Origin: Actinoplanes sp. M2I2
GTDB lineage: Bacteria > Actinomycetota > Actinomycetes > Mycobacteriales > Micromonosporaceae
NCBI RefSeq assembly: GCF_023544445.1
Contig: NZ_JALPVJ010000018.1
Span: forward strand, 124,001 to 188,000
Reading direction: 5' to 3'
DNA: 64,000 nt
This document shows, in pieces, positions 52,250-60,101 of this stretch (positions are counted from its first letter, which is position 1; each line of letters starts with the position of its first letter). The notes below the pieces were generated by a model. The model was given only the letters and a program-made list of their open reading frames with translations. It searched no databases and was not told the DNA's origin. The position numbers were made by a program, and so were the translations under genes.

Positions 52250-52804
52250 ATGAAGGCACCTGTCACCGCCGCGGCGGCCGCCGTGCTGCTCGTCACCACG
52301 GGGAGCGCCTCCTACGCCCGCGAGCCGCGTGCCGACGCGGCCTGCGCCGGGCAGCTCATCGCCAACCCCGGTTTCGAGCGCGGCGCCACCGGCTGGACAG
52401 CCGGGCCCCGCATCGTCGTCGTGGGCGACGAGGCCCGGCCCGCGCATCACGGCCGCGCGTACGCCGCCCTGGCCGGTCTCGACGTCACCCACACCGACCT
52501 GTTGCGCACCAGCGTCACGGTGCCGGCCGGTTGCACCTTGACGCTGCGCTTCTGGGTACGGACGACCACCACCGAGACCAGCCGCGGCGACCATCTCAAT
52601 GTCGGGCTGGCCGTCACCGGCGTGCCGCCGAAGACGTACTTCGCGCTGTCCTCCGACGGTTCGCCGCAGTGGTATCAGTACACCGGCACCGCCGCGGCGG
52701 CGCCCACGGAACGCGTCGCGACGGTCAGCTTCGCCGCCAGTGAGTCCGCCGGCAACGGCGTCACCGCCTTCGACGTGGACGACGTGCGGTTCACCCTGAG
52801 CTGA
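52250..52804 (+). CDS. Secreted carbohydrate-binding-like jelly-roll protein
   Basis: 184 residues; GGGGAGGA 4-6 bases before the ATG. Signal peptide about 1-23, then CAGQLIANPGFERGATGWT, the start of a CBM4/CBM22-like or galactose-binding beta-sandwich, with AAFDVDDVRFTLS-like ending (FDVDDVRF). Two Cys (32 and 95) may pair. No catalytic domain is attached. A stand-alone carbohydrate- or wall-binding protein is likely; the ligand is unknown. Confidence 0.85.
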   Translation: MKAPVTAAAAAVLLVTTGSASYAREPRADAACAGQLIANPGFERGATGWTAGPRIVVVGDEARPAHHGRAYAALAGLDVTHTDLLRTSVTVPAGCTLTLRFWVRTTTTETSRGDHLNVGLAVTGVPPKTYFALSSDGSPQWYQYTGTAAAAPTERVATVSFAASESAGNGVTAFDVDDVRFTLS

Positions 52805-52810
52805 TCCGGG

Positions 52811-54193
52811 CTACTGAGGCAGCACCGCGGCGACGCCGTCGGCGCGGGGATCGCTGCCGGCCTCGAGAACGCCGCCCCGGAGACGGGCGAGCTGCACGTG
52901 CCCCGCGTCGTCATGGGGGCCGACGGTGATGGTCACGGTCAGGCCCGTCGTGTCGCCGAGGTCGGGCAGCCCGGGCTCGAGGATCAGCTCGGCGCCCCGG
53001 ACGATCCACCGTGGACGGCTGACCAGTTCCGCCGGGTCCGCGGTCAGCACGTCGGGGGCCAGCTGGGCCAGGATCCACGGCTGCGCCCGGCCGCCCTGAC
53101 AGCCCAGGGCGACCACGTCGCCATCGGTGAGGCCGATCGTCGGGCAGAGCGTGTGCGGTGGGCGCATTCCGGGGGCGATGGAGGCCGGGTGGGACGGATC
53201 GGGGCTGAACGACGAGCCGCGGTTGTGCAGCACGACACCGGTGGTGGGCTCGAGCAGGCCCGCGCCGAAGCTTTCGAAGACGCTCTGGATGAGGGTGACA
53301 GCGTTGCCGTCGTCGTCGACGGCGGTGACGGCCACGGTGTCCCCGGTCGGGACGGTGGCTTCGAAGCCGGGGGGAAAGGCGTCCGGCGTACGCAGCAGAA
53401 GACCGTCCAGGTCGATGGGGCCACCGCGCGGGTCGCCGAGCAACGCGTGCCGGGCGGCCTGGGCGCGGCGGCTGTCGGCCGGCAGCGACGGCGACCCGAC
53501 GACGGCCAGGAAGGTGGCCCCCTGCACCGGCGGCGGCGCGGCATGCCACGTCACACCGCCGACCGTACGCCGGAGGGGCTCGACCACCTCGGCCGTGTGC
53601 GCGGCCAGATCGGCCGCCGTCAGCGGGCTGCCGAGAGCCCAGAGACCGGCGACGAGCGGACCCGAGTAGAACGATCGCCAGTCGTGCGCGATCCCGGACA
53701 ACGTCCGGGCCAGCGCCGGCTGCACCAGGGTCGGCGGCAGCAGCACCGCCGACAGGCCCGGATCGGCGCGGATCACGTCGAGCCCGTTCGCGATCGCCCG
53801 AAGCAGGCCCGGGCTCTTGTCCACGCCCTCGGCGGCCAGCCGTACGGCCGGCGCGAGCAACTCGCCCAGCGACAGCCGCGCGCCCAGCGAGCGCACCGCG
53901 GCCCAGCCGGCCACCACGCCGGGCACGGTCACCGAGTGCGGACCGCGAAACGGAACAGGCCCCAGCCGGGCGCCGAGCCCCGCGGCGCCGACCGAGAGCA
54001 CAGCGCACACCGGGGAGCCGGCCGGGCGGACCATCGCGACCAGGTCCCCGCCCACCGAGCACTGGTGCGGATAGACGACGGCCAGCGCGCCGGCCGCAGC
54101 CAGCGCCGCGTCGAAGGCGTTGCCCCCGGCGGCCACGACCGTCCGCGCGGCCTGCACGGCAGCCGGGTGGGGAGCGGCCACGGCGACAGACAT
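52811..54193 (-). CDS. Gamma-glutamyltransferase family protein
   Basis: 460 residues, ATG with TAAGGT 7 nt upstream (leaderless). Ntn-hydrolase GGT pattern: GGNAFDAALAA near the start, YPHQCSVGGDL, then Thr286 (TGDTVAVTAVDDDGNAV) aligning with the self-cleavage Thr of GGT, and PGMRPPHTLCPTI. It is shorter than classic GGT (about 550-580) and lacks a signal peptide, closer to YwrD-like or acylase-like homologues. It probably transfers or hydrolyses gamma-glutamyl groups. Confidence 0.88.
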   Translation of the reverse strand: MSVAVAAPHPAAVQAARTVVAAGGNAFDAALAAAGALAVVYPHQCSVGGDLVAMVRPAGSPVCAVLSVGAAGLGARLGPVPFRGPHSVTVPGVVAGWAAVRSLGARLSLGELLAPAVRLAAEGVDKSPGLLRAIANGLDVIRADPGLSAVLLPPTLVQPALARTLSGIAHDWRSFYSGPLVAGLWALGSPLTAADLAAHTAEVVEPLRRTVGGVTWHAAPPPVQGATFLAVVGSPSLPADSRRAQAARHALLGDPRGGPIDLDGLLLRTPDAFPPGFEATVPTGDTVAVTAVDDDGNAVTLIQSVFESFGAGLLEPTTGVVLHNRGSSFSPDPSHPASIAPGMRPPHTLCPTIGLTDGDVVALGCQGGRAQPWILAQLAPDVLTADPAELVSRPRWIVRGAELILEPGLPDLGDTTGLTVTITVGPHDDAGHVQLARLRGGVLEAGSDPRADGVAAVLPQ

Positions 54194-54246
54194 AGCGGCG
54201 ACCTTACAGTTCCTCCGGTCGAGCCCGCCTCAGCGAGAATGGCCCG

Positions 54247-54795
54247 ATGCGAACCCTGGAGACCGACCGGCTGACGTTGCGCGGGTGGCGGGACGACGAC
54301 CTCGACGTGCTCGCCGCGATCAACGCCGACCCCGAGGTCATGCGGTACATCCTCGACGGTTCCGTGCGCGATCGGGAGCAGAGCGCCGAGGGGCTGCGGA
54401 AGATGCGGCGCGACTGGGCGGAGAACGGCTTCGGTCTGTACGCCGTCGAGGTGCGCGCGACCGGTGAGCTGATCGGCTGGGCCGGGCTGGCCGTGCCCAC
54501 CTTCCTGCCCGAGGTGCTGCCGGCCGTGGAGATCGGATGGCGGCTGAGCCGGCGCTCCTGGGGGCACGGGTACGCCACCGAGGCGGCCGCGGCGGCGCTG
54601 CGTCACGGCTTCGACGAGATCGGCCTGGACCGCGTCATCAGCATCCGGCACGTGCGGAACCAGCGGTCGGCCCGGGTGATGGAGAAACTGGGCCTGGCGT
54701 ACGAGTTCGAGACCGTGGTGCCCGGCCACGACCAGCCCGTGGCCGTGCACGCCGCGACGCCTCAGACCGTCAGCGGGACGGCCACGTCGAGCTGA
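54247..54795 (+). CDS. GNAT acetyltransferase, RimJ/RimL type
   Basis: 182 residues, ATG with GAGAAT 6 nt upstream. LETDRLTLRGWRDDDLDVL, acetyl-CoA site RRSWGHGYATEAAAA and the final FDEIGLDRVISI plus HVRNQRSARVMEKLGL are typical of Acetyltransf_3. Divergent from the GGT gene (53 bp). Its 3' end overlaps the convergent epimerase gene by 34 bp. Confidence 0.92.
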   Translation: MRTLETDRLTLRGWRDDDLDVLAAINADPEVMRYILDGSVRDREQSAEGLRKMRRDWAENGFGLYAVEVRATGELIGWAGLAVPTFLPEVLPAVEIGWRLSRRSWGHGYATEAAAAALRHGFDEIGLDRVISIRHVRNQRSARVMEKLGLAYEFETVVPGHDQPVAVHAATPQTVSGTATSS

Positions 54796-55721
54796 CCGTG
54801 GTCGACGAGCCACCGCACCGACTCCAGCACCGCGTCCTCCGGCTCGTAGCGCGGGGCGTAGCCGAGCAGCCGGCGCGCCTTGTCGATGCTGAAGTAGTGG
54901 TCGCGGACCAGATGCTCCCAGCTGGCCTGGGCCGCCTCCTCGTCGGTCGAGCGGCGGAACTCGTCCCACGTCACCGGGCGCAGCTCCGCCGTCCGGCCGA
55001 ACCAGGAGGCAGCGATCTGGGCGTAGCCGCGCACGTTCAGGGCGGACGGCGCCACGACGCTGAAATCCTCACCGGCGGCCGCGTCGCGACGGGCGATGGC
55101 GGCCTCGAAGGCCAGGGCCACGTCGTCGGCGTGGACGTGATGCAGGAACTCCGTGCCGATCCCCGGGACGTCGAGCGGCTCCCCGGCCGAGAGCGTGCGC
55201 CACACCGCCGGGTCGGTGTTGCCCAGCGGGCCGATCGGCGCCCAGCCGGGACCCACGATGTGACCCGGGTGCAGCGACGTGGTGACCAGACCGCCCGACC
55301 GGGTCTCCTCCTTGAGCATCCGGGCGATGGCGGCCTTGGCGATGCCGTACTCCCCGATCGGCGGCGCGCCGTTCTCCTCGGTGATCGGCAGCTTGACGCT
55401 GGGCCCGGCGCGCCAGATCGAGCCGCAGTGCAGCAGGTGCCCGGCCTGCCCGCGCAGCCGCTCGACGAGCGCGACCGCCGAGTCGAGGGTGAAGCAGATG
55501 AGGTCGACGACGACGTCGGCCCCCAGCCCGGCCACGTGGTCGGGAAAGTCGGCGGCGTCGCGGTCCGCGGTCTCCTGACGCACCTGCTGCCACGCGGGGT
55601 CGTCGACGTAGCTGCCCCGCTGCCCCCGGCTCACGTTGACGACGTCGTGCCCGGCGCGCACCAGCCGGGGAACGAGAAACGTGCCGATGTGCCCACTACC
55701 ACCGATGACGACAACTCTCAC
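54762..55721 (-). CDS. NAD-dependent epimerase/dehydratase family protein
   Basis: 319 residues, GTG with TAGCCT 6 nt upstream (leaderless). Rossmann motif VVIGGSGHIGTFL, and an atypical-SDR active-site region with IGEYGIAKAAI (YxxxK). C-terminal YFSIDKARRLLGYAPRYEPEDA is the usual epimerase tail and is repeated in the epimerase at 56901-57743. The substrate is probably a sugar nucleotide or small carbonyl compound; not resolvable. Confidence 0.92.
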   Translation of the reverse strand: MRVVVIGGSGHIGTFLVPRLVRAGHDVVNVSRGQRGSYVDDPAWQQVRQETADRDAADFPDHVAGLGADVVVDLICFTLDSAVALVERLRGQAGHLLHCGSIWRAGPSVKLPITEENGAPPIGEYGIAKAAIARMLKEETRSGGLVTTSLHPGHIVGPGWAPIGPLGNTDPAVWRTLSAGEPLDVPGIGTEFLHHVHADDVALAFEAAIARRDAAAGEDFSVVAPSALNVRGYAQIAASWFGRTAELRPVTWDEFRRSTDEEAAQASWEHLVRDHYFSIDKARRLLGYAPRYEPEDAVLESVRWLVDHGQLDVAVPLTV

Positions 55722-55738
55722 CCACCCAGGCTAGGACA

Positions 55739-56461
55739 TCAACCCGCGAGGGCCTGGCGGGTGGCGTTCACGAACGTCCAGAAGCCGGCGAGGGTGGTGT
55801 GCTTGCGGCGCGTACGGGTGTTGGTGCCGAACATGCCGGTGCGCAGCGGGGTGGTCAGCTCGAGCTGGACGCCGGCGCCGGACAGGTTGCGGTTGACGAT
55901 GTTGGCGGCGGCTTCGCCGTTGAGGGCGGGCACCCCGGCGGCGTCGATCGCCGGGACGCCGGCCGCCCGGTAGGCGTGCAGCAGGGCCGTCTTGAGGCCG
56001 GTGTCGCGCCTGCCGACCAGCACGGCGGCGGCGTCGGCGGCCAGCCCGGCCTCGGCCGGTGAGCAACCGTGCAGCGACAGCACGCGGCGGCTGCCGGCCA
56101 CCGTCGCCAGCGCCACCGGGTCGTCGCAGTGCACCGACGTGACGTGCAGCGCGGCGTTGCCCGACGGCCGGATGCCCTCGAACATCCAGTAGTCGTAGAC
56201 GGTGCCGCCGGTGCCGCCGGCCGGGTGGTAGCCGGCGACGGCCAGGCACAGCTCGGACGTGCCGGGCTCGATGCCACCGCCGTGCAACGCCACGACGGCC
56301 GTGTCGGGGTAGCTGTCGCCGGGACCGTTGCTGTCGTCGAGCGCGGCGTGCCGCCGGAAGCGCCGGGCGTAGTCCACTCCCTCGGCGAGATCCGCGTAGA
56401 GGGCGGTGTTCGACGGATAGGTGTCGGCCGCGGATCCGGGCCGGGCGCCGGTCACGACCAT
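55739..56461 (-). CDS. Poly-gamma-glutamate hydrolase family protein
   Basis: 240 residues. ALHGGGIEPGTSELC carries the His/Glu zinc-ligand pattern of PghP-like poly-gamma-glutamate hydrolases (phage and actinobacterial). LHVTSVHCDDP and VLSLHGC supply further His, and NIVNRNLSGAGVQLELT and the final FVNATRQAL are also family-like. The family cleaves poly-gamma-glutamate capsule. Relatives are often secreted, but no signal peptide is seen here, so the N-terminus may be shortened or the protein cytosolic. Confidence 0.88.
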   Translation of the reverse strand: MVVTGARPGSAADTYPSNTALYADLAEGVDYARRFRRHAALDDSNGPGDSYPDTAVVALHGGGIEPGTSELCLAVAGYHPAGGTGGTVYDYWMFEGIRPSGNAALHVTSVHCDDPVALATVAGSRRVLSLHGCSPAEAGLAADAAAVLVGRRDTGLKTALLHAYRAAGVPAIDAAGVPALNGEAAANIVNRNLSGAGVQLELTTPLRTGMFGTNTRTRRKHTTLAGFWTFVNATRQALAG

Positions 56462-56535
56462 CGGGGGAAGGCGACCGGGACACTGCGACGACTGAGACGG
56501 GTCATGCTGTCAGCATCGACGACGTTGTCGACCTC

Positions 56536-56900
56536 CTCAGAGGCGTACGCCCAGACGGTCGAGAGCCGTGGCCAGACGGTCGAGGTCGTCGGCGGTGCTG
56601 CCCAGGCCCCAGCTGGCCCGCAACAGGCCGCCGGTGTCACACCCGCCGGCGCCGCCGCCGCGGCCGCGCAGGTACGGTTCGGCGGCGTCCAGCCAGTCGA
56701 CCCGGCCGGCCAGCACGCCCGCGCCGAACGGGGCGTAGAGCTTGTGGCCCGAGAAGACCAGGTAGTCGGCGCCCAGGCCCGCTCGTACGCGAAGGTCGAG
56801 CGCTGGGACCGCAGACCGGCTCCACGGTGGACACTGCCGTGGTACGGGAGCAGGTCGCGTACGGCGTCGGCGGCTCGGACGGCCGGCGCGGAGGCCGCCT
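56536..56900 (-). pseudogene. Class V aminotransferase, internally deleted
   Basis: On the minus strand the N-terminal signature AASAPAVRAADAVRDLLPYH, GSVHRGAGLRSQRSTFAYERA is followed after a frame change (at about 56785) by GADYLVFSGHKLYAPFGAG, the PLP-lysine region. The normal C-terminus then follows (GCDTGGLLRASWGL to DRLGVRL-stop at 56536). About 150 residues between the two parts, including most of the PLP-binding core, are missing. The deletion is out of frame, so no functional product is expected. Confidence 0.85.
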
Positions 56901-57743
56901 TCAGACCTCTGTGCGCCAGGTGAACTCGGGCTCGTAGCCGAGCAGGCGGCGGGCCTTGTCGATGGAGAGCAGGGCCTCGTGCTCGCCCAGCTCCTTGGTG
57001 ACGGGCAGGTCCGGGAAGACCTCGGCGGCCAGTTCGGCGCTGGGGCGGCTCATCACCGTGTCGGCGTTGGCGATGATGAAGACCTCGACGCCGGGCTCGC
57101 GGTGGACCAGGGCCTTGCGGACGGCCTGGGCGCCGTCGCGGGCGTCGATGTAGCCCCAGGCGTTCCAGCTGCGCAGGCGCGGGTCGGCGTCGTAGGAGGG
57201 GAAGGCGGCGTAGTCGGCCGGCTCCATGACGTTGGAGAAGCGCAGGCCGACCATCGTCAGCTCGGGATCCCACCGGCAGAACTGGGCGGCCATCTGTTCC
57301 TCGAGGTGCTTGCTGAGGGAGTACGCCGAGTTGGGCCGGGCGGGGTATTCCTCGTCGACCGGCAGGTAGGGCGGCGGGGTGTCGCCGAACGGCAGGCCCA
57401 GCAGCGTCTCGCTGGACGCCCAGACGATCGTCTTGATGCCCGCGACCCGCGCCGCCTCGAAGACGTTGTAGGTGGCCCGGATGTTGTTGTGGAAGATCGC
57501 CGCGTTGGGGAGACGGCCGGGGGCGGGGATCGCGGCCAGGTGGACCACGGCGTCGATCCGGTCGTAGCGGTCGTCGACCGCGGTCAGCGCCCCGACCACC
57601 TGGCCGTAGTCGGTGAGCTCGACCTGGACGTCGGCCGTGGGGGCATTGTCCAGGTTGACGACCTGCTGACCGTGGTCGAGCAGGTCCTGCACTACGGCGC
57701 GGCCTAGTTTGCCGCTGCCTCCGGTCACCGCGATACGCACCAT
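56901..57743 (-). CDS. NAD-dependent epimerase/dehydratase family protein
   Basis: 280 residues, ATG with AAGGA 5 bases upstream. GGSGKLGRAV nucleotide loop, DAVVHLAAIPAPG, SSETLLGLPFG and catalytic YSLSK. The ending LSIDKARRLLGYEPEFTWR parallels the epimerase at 54762-55721. Extended/atypical SDR, substrate unknown. The aminotransferase remnant lies directly downstream, which suggests a former two-gene unit. Confidence 0.92.
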   Translation of the reverse strand: MVRIAVTGGSGKLGRAVVQDLLDHGQQVVNLDNAPTADVQVELTDYGQVVGALTAVDDRYDRIDAVVHLAAIPAPGRLPNAAIFHNNIRATYNVFEAARVAGIKTIVWASSETLLGLPFGDTPPPYLPVDEEYPARPNSAYSLSKHLEEQMAAQFCRWDPELTMVGLRFSNVMEPADYAAFPSYDADPRLRSWNAWGYIDARDGAQAVRKALVHREPGVEVFIIANADTVMSRPSAELAAEVFPDLPVTKELGEHEALLSIDKARRLLGYEPEFTWRTEV

Positions 57744-57752
57744 GATTCCTTT

Positions 57753-58205
57753 CTACCCCCGGGCCAGATGCTCACGCAGGGCGGCCATGATCTCGCCGGC
57801 CGCGGCGAGCTGGGCCGGGGTCAGCGCGTCGACGAAGACCTCGCGGATGTCGCGCAGGTGGGGACGGGTCGCGGCCTGGAAGCTCTCCGCGCCGGCCGGG
57901 GTCAGCACGACCTCGGCGCCGCGGTTGTCGGTGACGCACTCCTCGCGGCGGATCAGCTCGCGTTTCTCCATGCGCCCGAGGTGGTGGGAGAGGCGGCTGC
58001 GTTCCCACCCGACGGCGGTGGCGAGCTCGGAGGACCGCAGCCGCCGCCCGGTCGCCTCGCTGAGCGCGAGCAGCACCGCGTAGTCGCCCTGGGAGAGCCC
58101 GGACTTCTGCAGGCGCGCGCCCATGGCCGCCCGGACGGCCTCGCCGGTCTCGACGAAGTCACGCCAGACGCGGAGCTCTTCTCGGGTGGGGAACTGAGTG
58201 GCCAC
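57753..58205 (-). CDS. MarR-family transcriptional regulator
   Basis: 150 residues from a GTG at 58205, chosen because AGGAGG lies 7 bases upstream; an ATG at 58256 would start inside the operator region. Winged helix-turn-helix with LRSSELATAVGWERSRLSHHLGRMEKRELI and the wing DNRGAEVVLTPAG. It is divergent from the LLM oxidoreductase gene with two palindromic sites between them, the standard MarR layout for ligand-induced derepression. Confidence 0.93.
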   Translation of the reverse strand: MATQFPTREELRVWRDFVETGEAVRAAMGARLQKSGLSQGDYAVLLALSEATGRRLRSSELATAVGWERSRLSHHLGRMEKRELIRREECVTDNRGAEVVLTPAGAESFQAATRPHLRDIREVFVDALTPAQLAAAGEIMAALREHLARG

Positions 58206-58222
58206 GGCCACACCTCCTGTAG

Positions 58223-58261
58223 TTGACGTGTCAATCGTAGCGAGCATAATTGACACGTCAA
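58223..58261. promoter_or_regulatory. Two palindromic MarR operator candidates
   Basis: TTGACGTGTCAA (58223-58234) and TTGACACGTCAA (58250-58261) are each palindromic with arms TTGAC/GTCAA and are 27 bp apart centre to centre. They lie between the MarR gene and the oxidoreductase gene. The second also supplies a TTGACA-like -35 for the plus strand. Confidence 0.8.
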
Positions 58262-58279
58262 TCAGCTTGGAGGGTCATC

Positions 58280-59311
58280 ATGACCGACATCACCTTCGGC
58301 CTCGACACGTTCGGCGACGTGCCGGAGGACGACCACGGCAACCTGCTGTCCTACGGCGCGGCCATCCGGCAGGTCGTCGACGAGGCCGTCCTCGCCGACG
58401 AGCTCGGCGTCGACGTCATCGCGCTGGGCGAGCACCACCGCCCGGAGTACGCGATCTCCTCCCCCGAGACCGTGCTGGCCGGGATCGCCGGCCGGACGAA
58501 GAACATCCGGCTGGCGTCCGGCGTCACCGTGCTGAGCTCGGACGACCCCGTCCGGGTGTTCCAGCGCTTCGCCACGCTCGACGGCCTCTCGAACGGGCGG
58601 GCCGAGGTCATCCTGGGCCGCGGCTCGTTCACCGAGTCGTTCCCGCTGTTCGGCTATGACATGGCCGACTACGAGGTGCTGTTCGAGGAGAAGATCGAGC
58701 TGTTCGCCGAGCTGCTCAAGGAGAAGCCGGTCACCTGGAGCGGCACCACCCGCGCGCCGCTGGTCGACGCCGACGTCTTCCCCAAGACCGACTCGGGTCA
58801 CCTGTCGGCCTGGGTCGGGGTCGGCGGCTCCCCGCAGTCGGTGGTCCGCACGGCGCGGTACGGTCTGCCCCTGATGCTCGCGATCATCGGTGGAGCGCCC
58901 GACCGCTTCGCCCCGTACGTCGATCTGTACCGGCGGGCGGCCGACCAGCTCGGCACCGTGGCGCACTCGGTCGGGATGCACTCACCGGGGTTCGTCGCGG
59001 ACACCGACGAGGAGGCCAAAGAGTTGTACTACCCGCGTTACAAGGTCATGCGTGACCGCATCGGCGCGCTGCGCGGGTGGCCCCCGCTGCGCAAGCAGGA
59101 GTTCGACCACGAGGTCGAGCACGGCTCGCTCTACATCGGCTCGCCCGAGACCGTGGCCCGCAAGATGGCCAAGGCGATCACGTCGCTCGGCGTCGGCCGG
59201 TTCGACCTGATCTACGTGGCCGGCACGACGCCCGCGAGCGCCCGGCTGCGCGCGGTCGAGCTGTTCGGCGCCAAGGTGCTCCCGATGACCCGCGACCTGC
59301 TGGCGGGCTGA
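58280..59311 (+). CDS. LLM-class flavin-dependent oxidoreductase
   Basis: 343 residues, ATG with GGAGGG 5-6 bases upstream. Luciferase-like TIM barrel: FGLDTFGDVPEDD, ALGEHHRPEYAISSPE, RIRLASGVTVLSSDDPVRV-like strand, FQRFATLDGLSNGRAEVILGRG and SPETVARKMAKAI. Uses FMN or F420. Probably induced through the divergent MarR protein. It is followed after 3 bp by an NAD(P)-binding reductase, which may supply reduced cofactor. Confidence 0.94.
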   Translation: MTDITFGLDTFGDVPEDDHGNLLSYGAAIRQVVDEAVLADELGVDVIALGEHHRPEYAISSPETVLAGIAGRTKNIRLASGVTVLSSDDPVRVFQRFATLDGLSNGRAEVILGRGSFTESFPLFGYDMADYEVLFEEKIELFAELLKEKPVTWSGTTRAPLVDADVFPKTDSGHLSAWVGVGGSPQSVVRTARYGLPLMLAIIGGAPDRFAPYVDLYRRAADQLGTVAHSVGMHSPGFVADTDEEAKELYYPRYKVMRDRIGALRGWPPLRKQEFDHEVEHGSLYIGSPETVARKMAKAITSLGVGRFDLIYVAGTTPASARLRAVELFGAKVLPMTRDLLAG

Positions 59312-59314
59312 GCG

Positions 59315-59995
59315 ATGACGACGATCGGCATCCTCGGCGCCGGCAAGGTCGGCACCGTTCTGGCCCGGCTGGCCGTGGCGGCCGGCCACCGGGTGCTCAT
59401 CGCCGGTTCCGGTGACGTCTCGAAGATCAGCTTGATCGTCGGCGTGCTGGTGCCGGGGGCCGAGCCCACCACCGCGGCCGACGCCGCCGCCCGGTCCGAC
59501 GTCGTGGTGCTCGCCCTCCCCCTGGGCAAGCACCCGACCGTCCCGGTCGACGCGTTGCGCGGCAAGCTGGTCGTCGACGCCATGAACTACTGGTGGGAGG
59601 TCGACGGCATCCGCGACGACCTCACCGACCCGCGCACCTCGTCGAGCGAGATCGTCCAGGCCTTTCTGCCCGGCTCCCGGGTGGTCAAGGCGTTCAACCA
59701 CATGGGCTATCACGACCTCGAGGAGGGCGCGCGGCCCGCGGGCAGACCCGGCCGCAAGGCGATCGGGCTGGCCGGTGACGGCGAGGCCGACGTCGCCGCG
59801 GTCGCGGCCCTCGTCGACGACCTCGGCTTCGATCCGGTGATTGCCGGGCCACTGTCCGAGGGCGTACGGCTGGAGCCCGGCACCGAGGCGTTCGGCGCGA
59901 ACGTCGCCGCCACCGAGCTGCGGGCCATGCTCGAGCGCTTCGGGGAGTCGGAGCGGGGCCGCGCGGTGACCGCGGCGCGGGCGCCGGCCGAGTAA
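59315..59995 (+). CDS. NADPH-dependent F420 reductase-like protein
   Basis: 226 residues. N-terminal [20 protein letters not shown] Rossmann loop and the FNO-like pattern with [21 protein letters not shown] and VVKAFNHMG. This is the F420 oxidoreductase/coenzyme F420-dependent NADP reductase fold. Its position 3 bp behind an LLM-type enzyme suggests the two act together, but many homologues are uncharacterised. Confidence 0.9.
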   Translation: MTTIGILGAGKVGTVLARLAVAAGHRVLIAGSGDVSKISLIVGVLVPGAEPTTAADAAARSDVVVLALPLGKHPTVPVDALRGKLVVDAMNYWWEVDGIRDDLTDPRTSSSEIVQAFLPGSRVVKAFNHMGYHDLEEGARPAGRPGRKAIGLAGDGEADVAAVAALVDDLGFDPVIAGPLSEGVRLEPGTEAFGANVAATELRAMLERFGESERGRAVTAARAPAE

Positions 59996-60101
59996 GCCGG
60001 CGGAGGGGAAGGGCGCCGGCCGGCTAAACCGGTCAAGGTCGTGGCGGGGGACACCATGCGACACGCCTCCCGGAGGGCGTACCGGCGCGCAGAATGATCG
60101 G

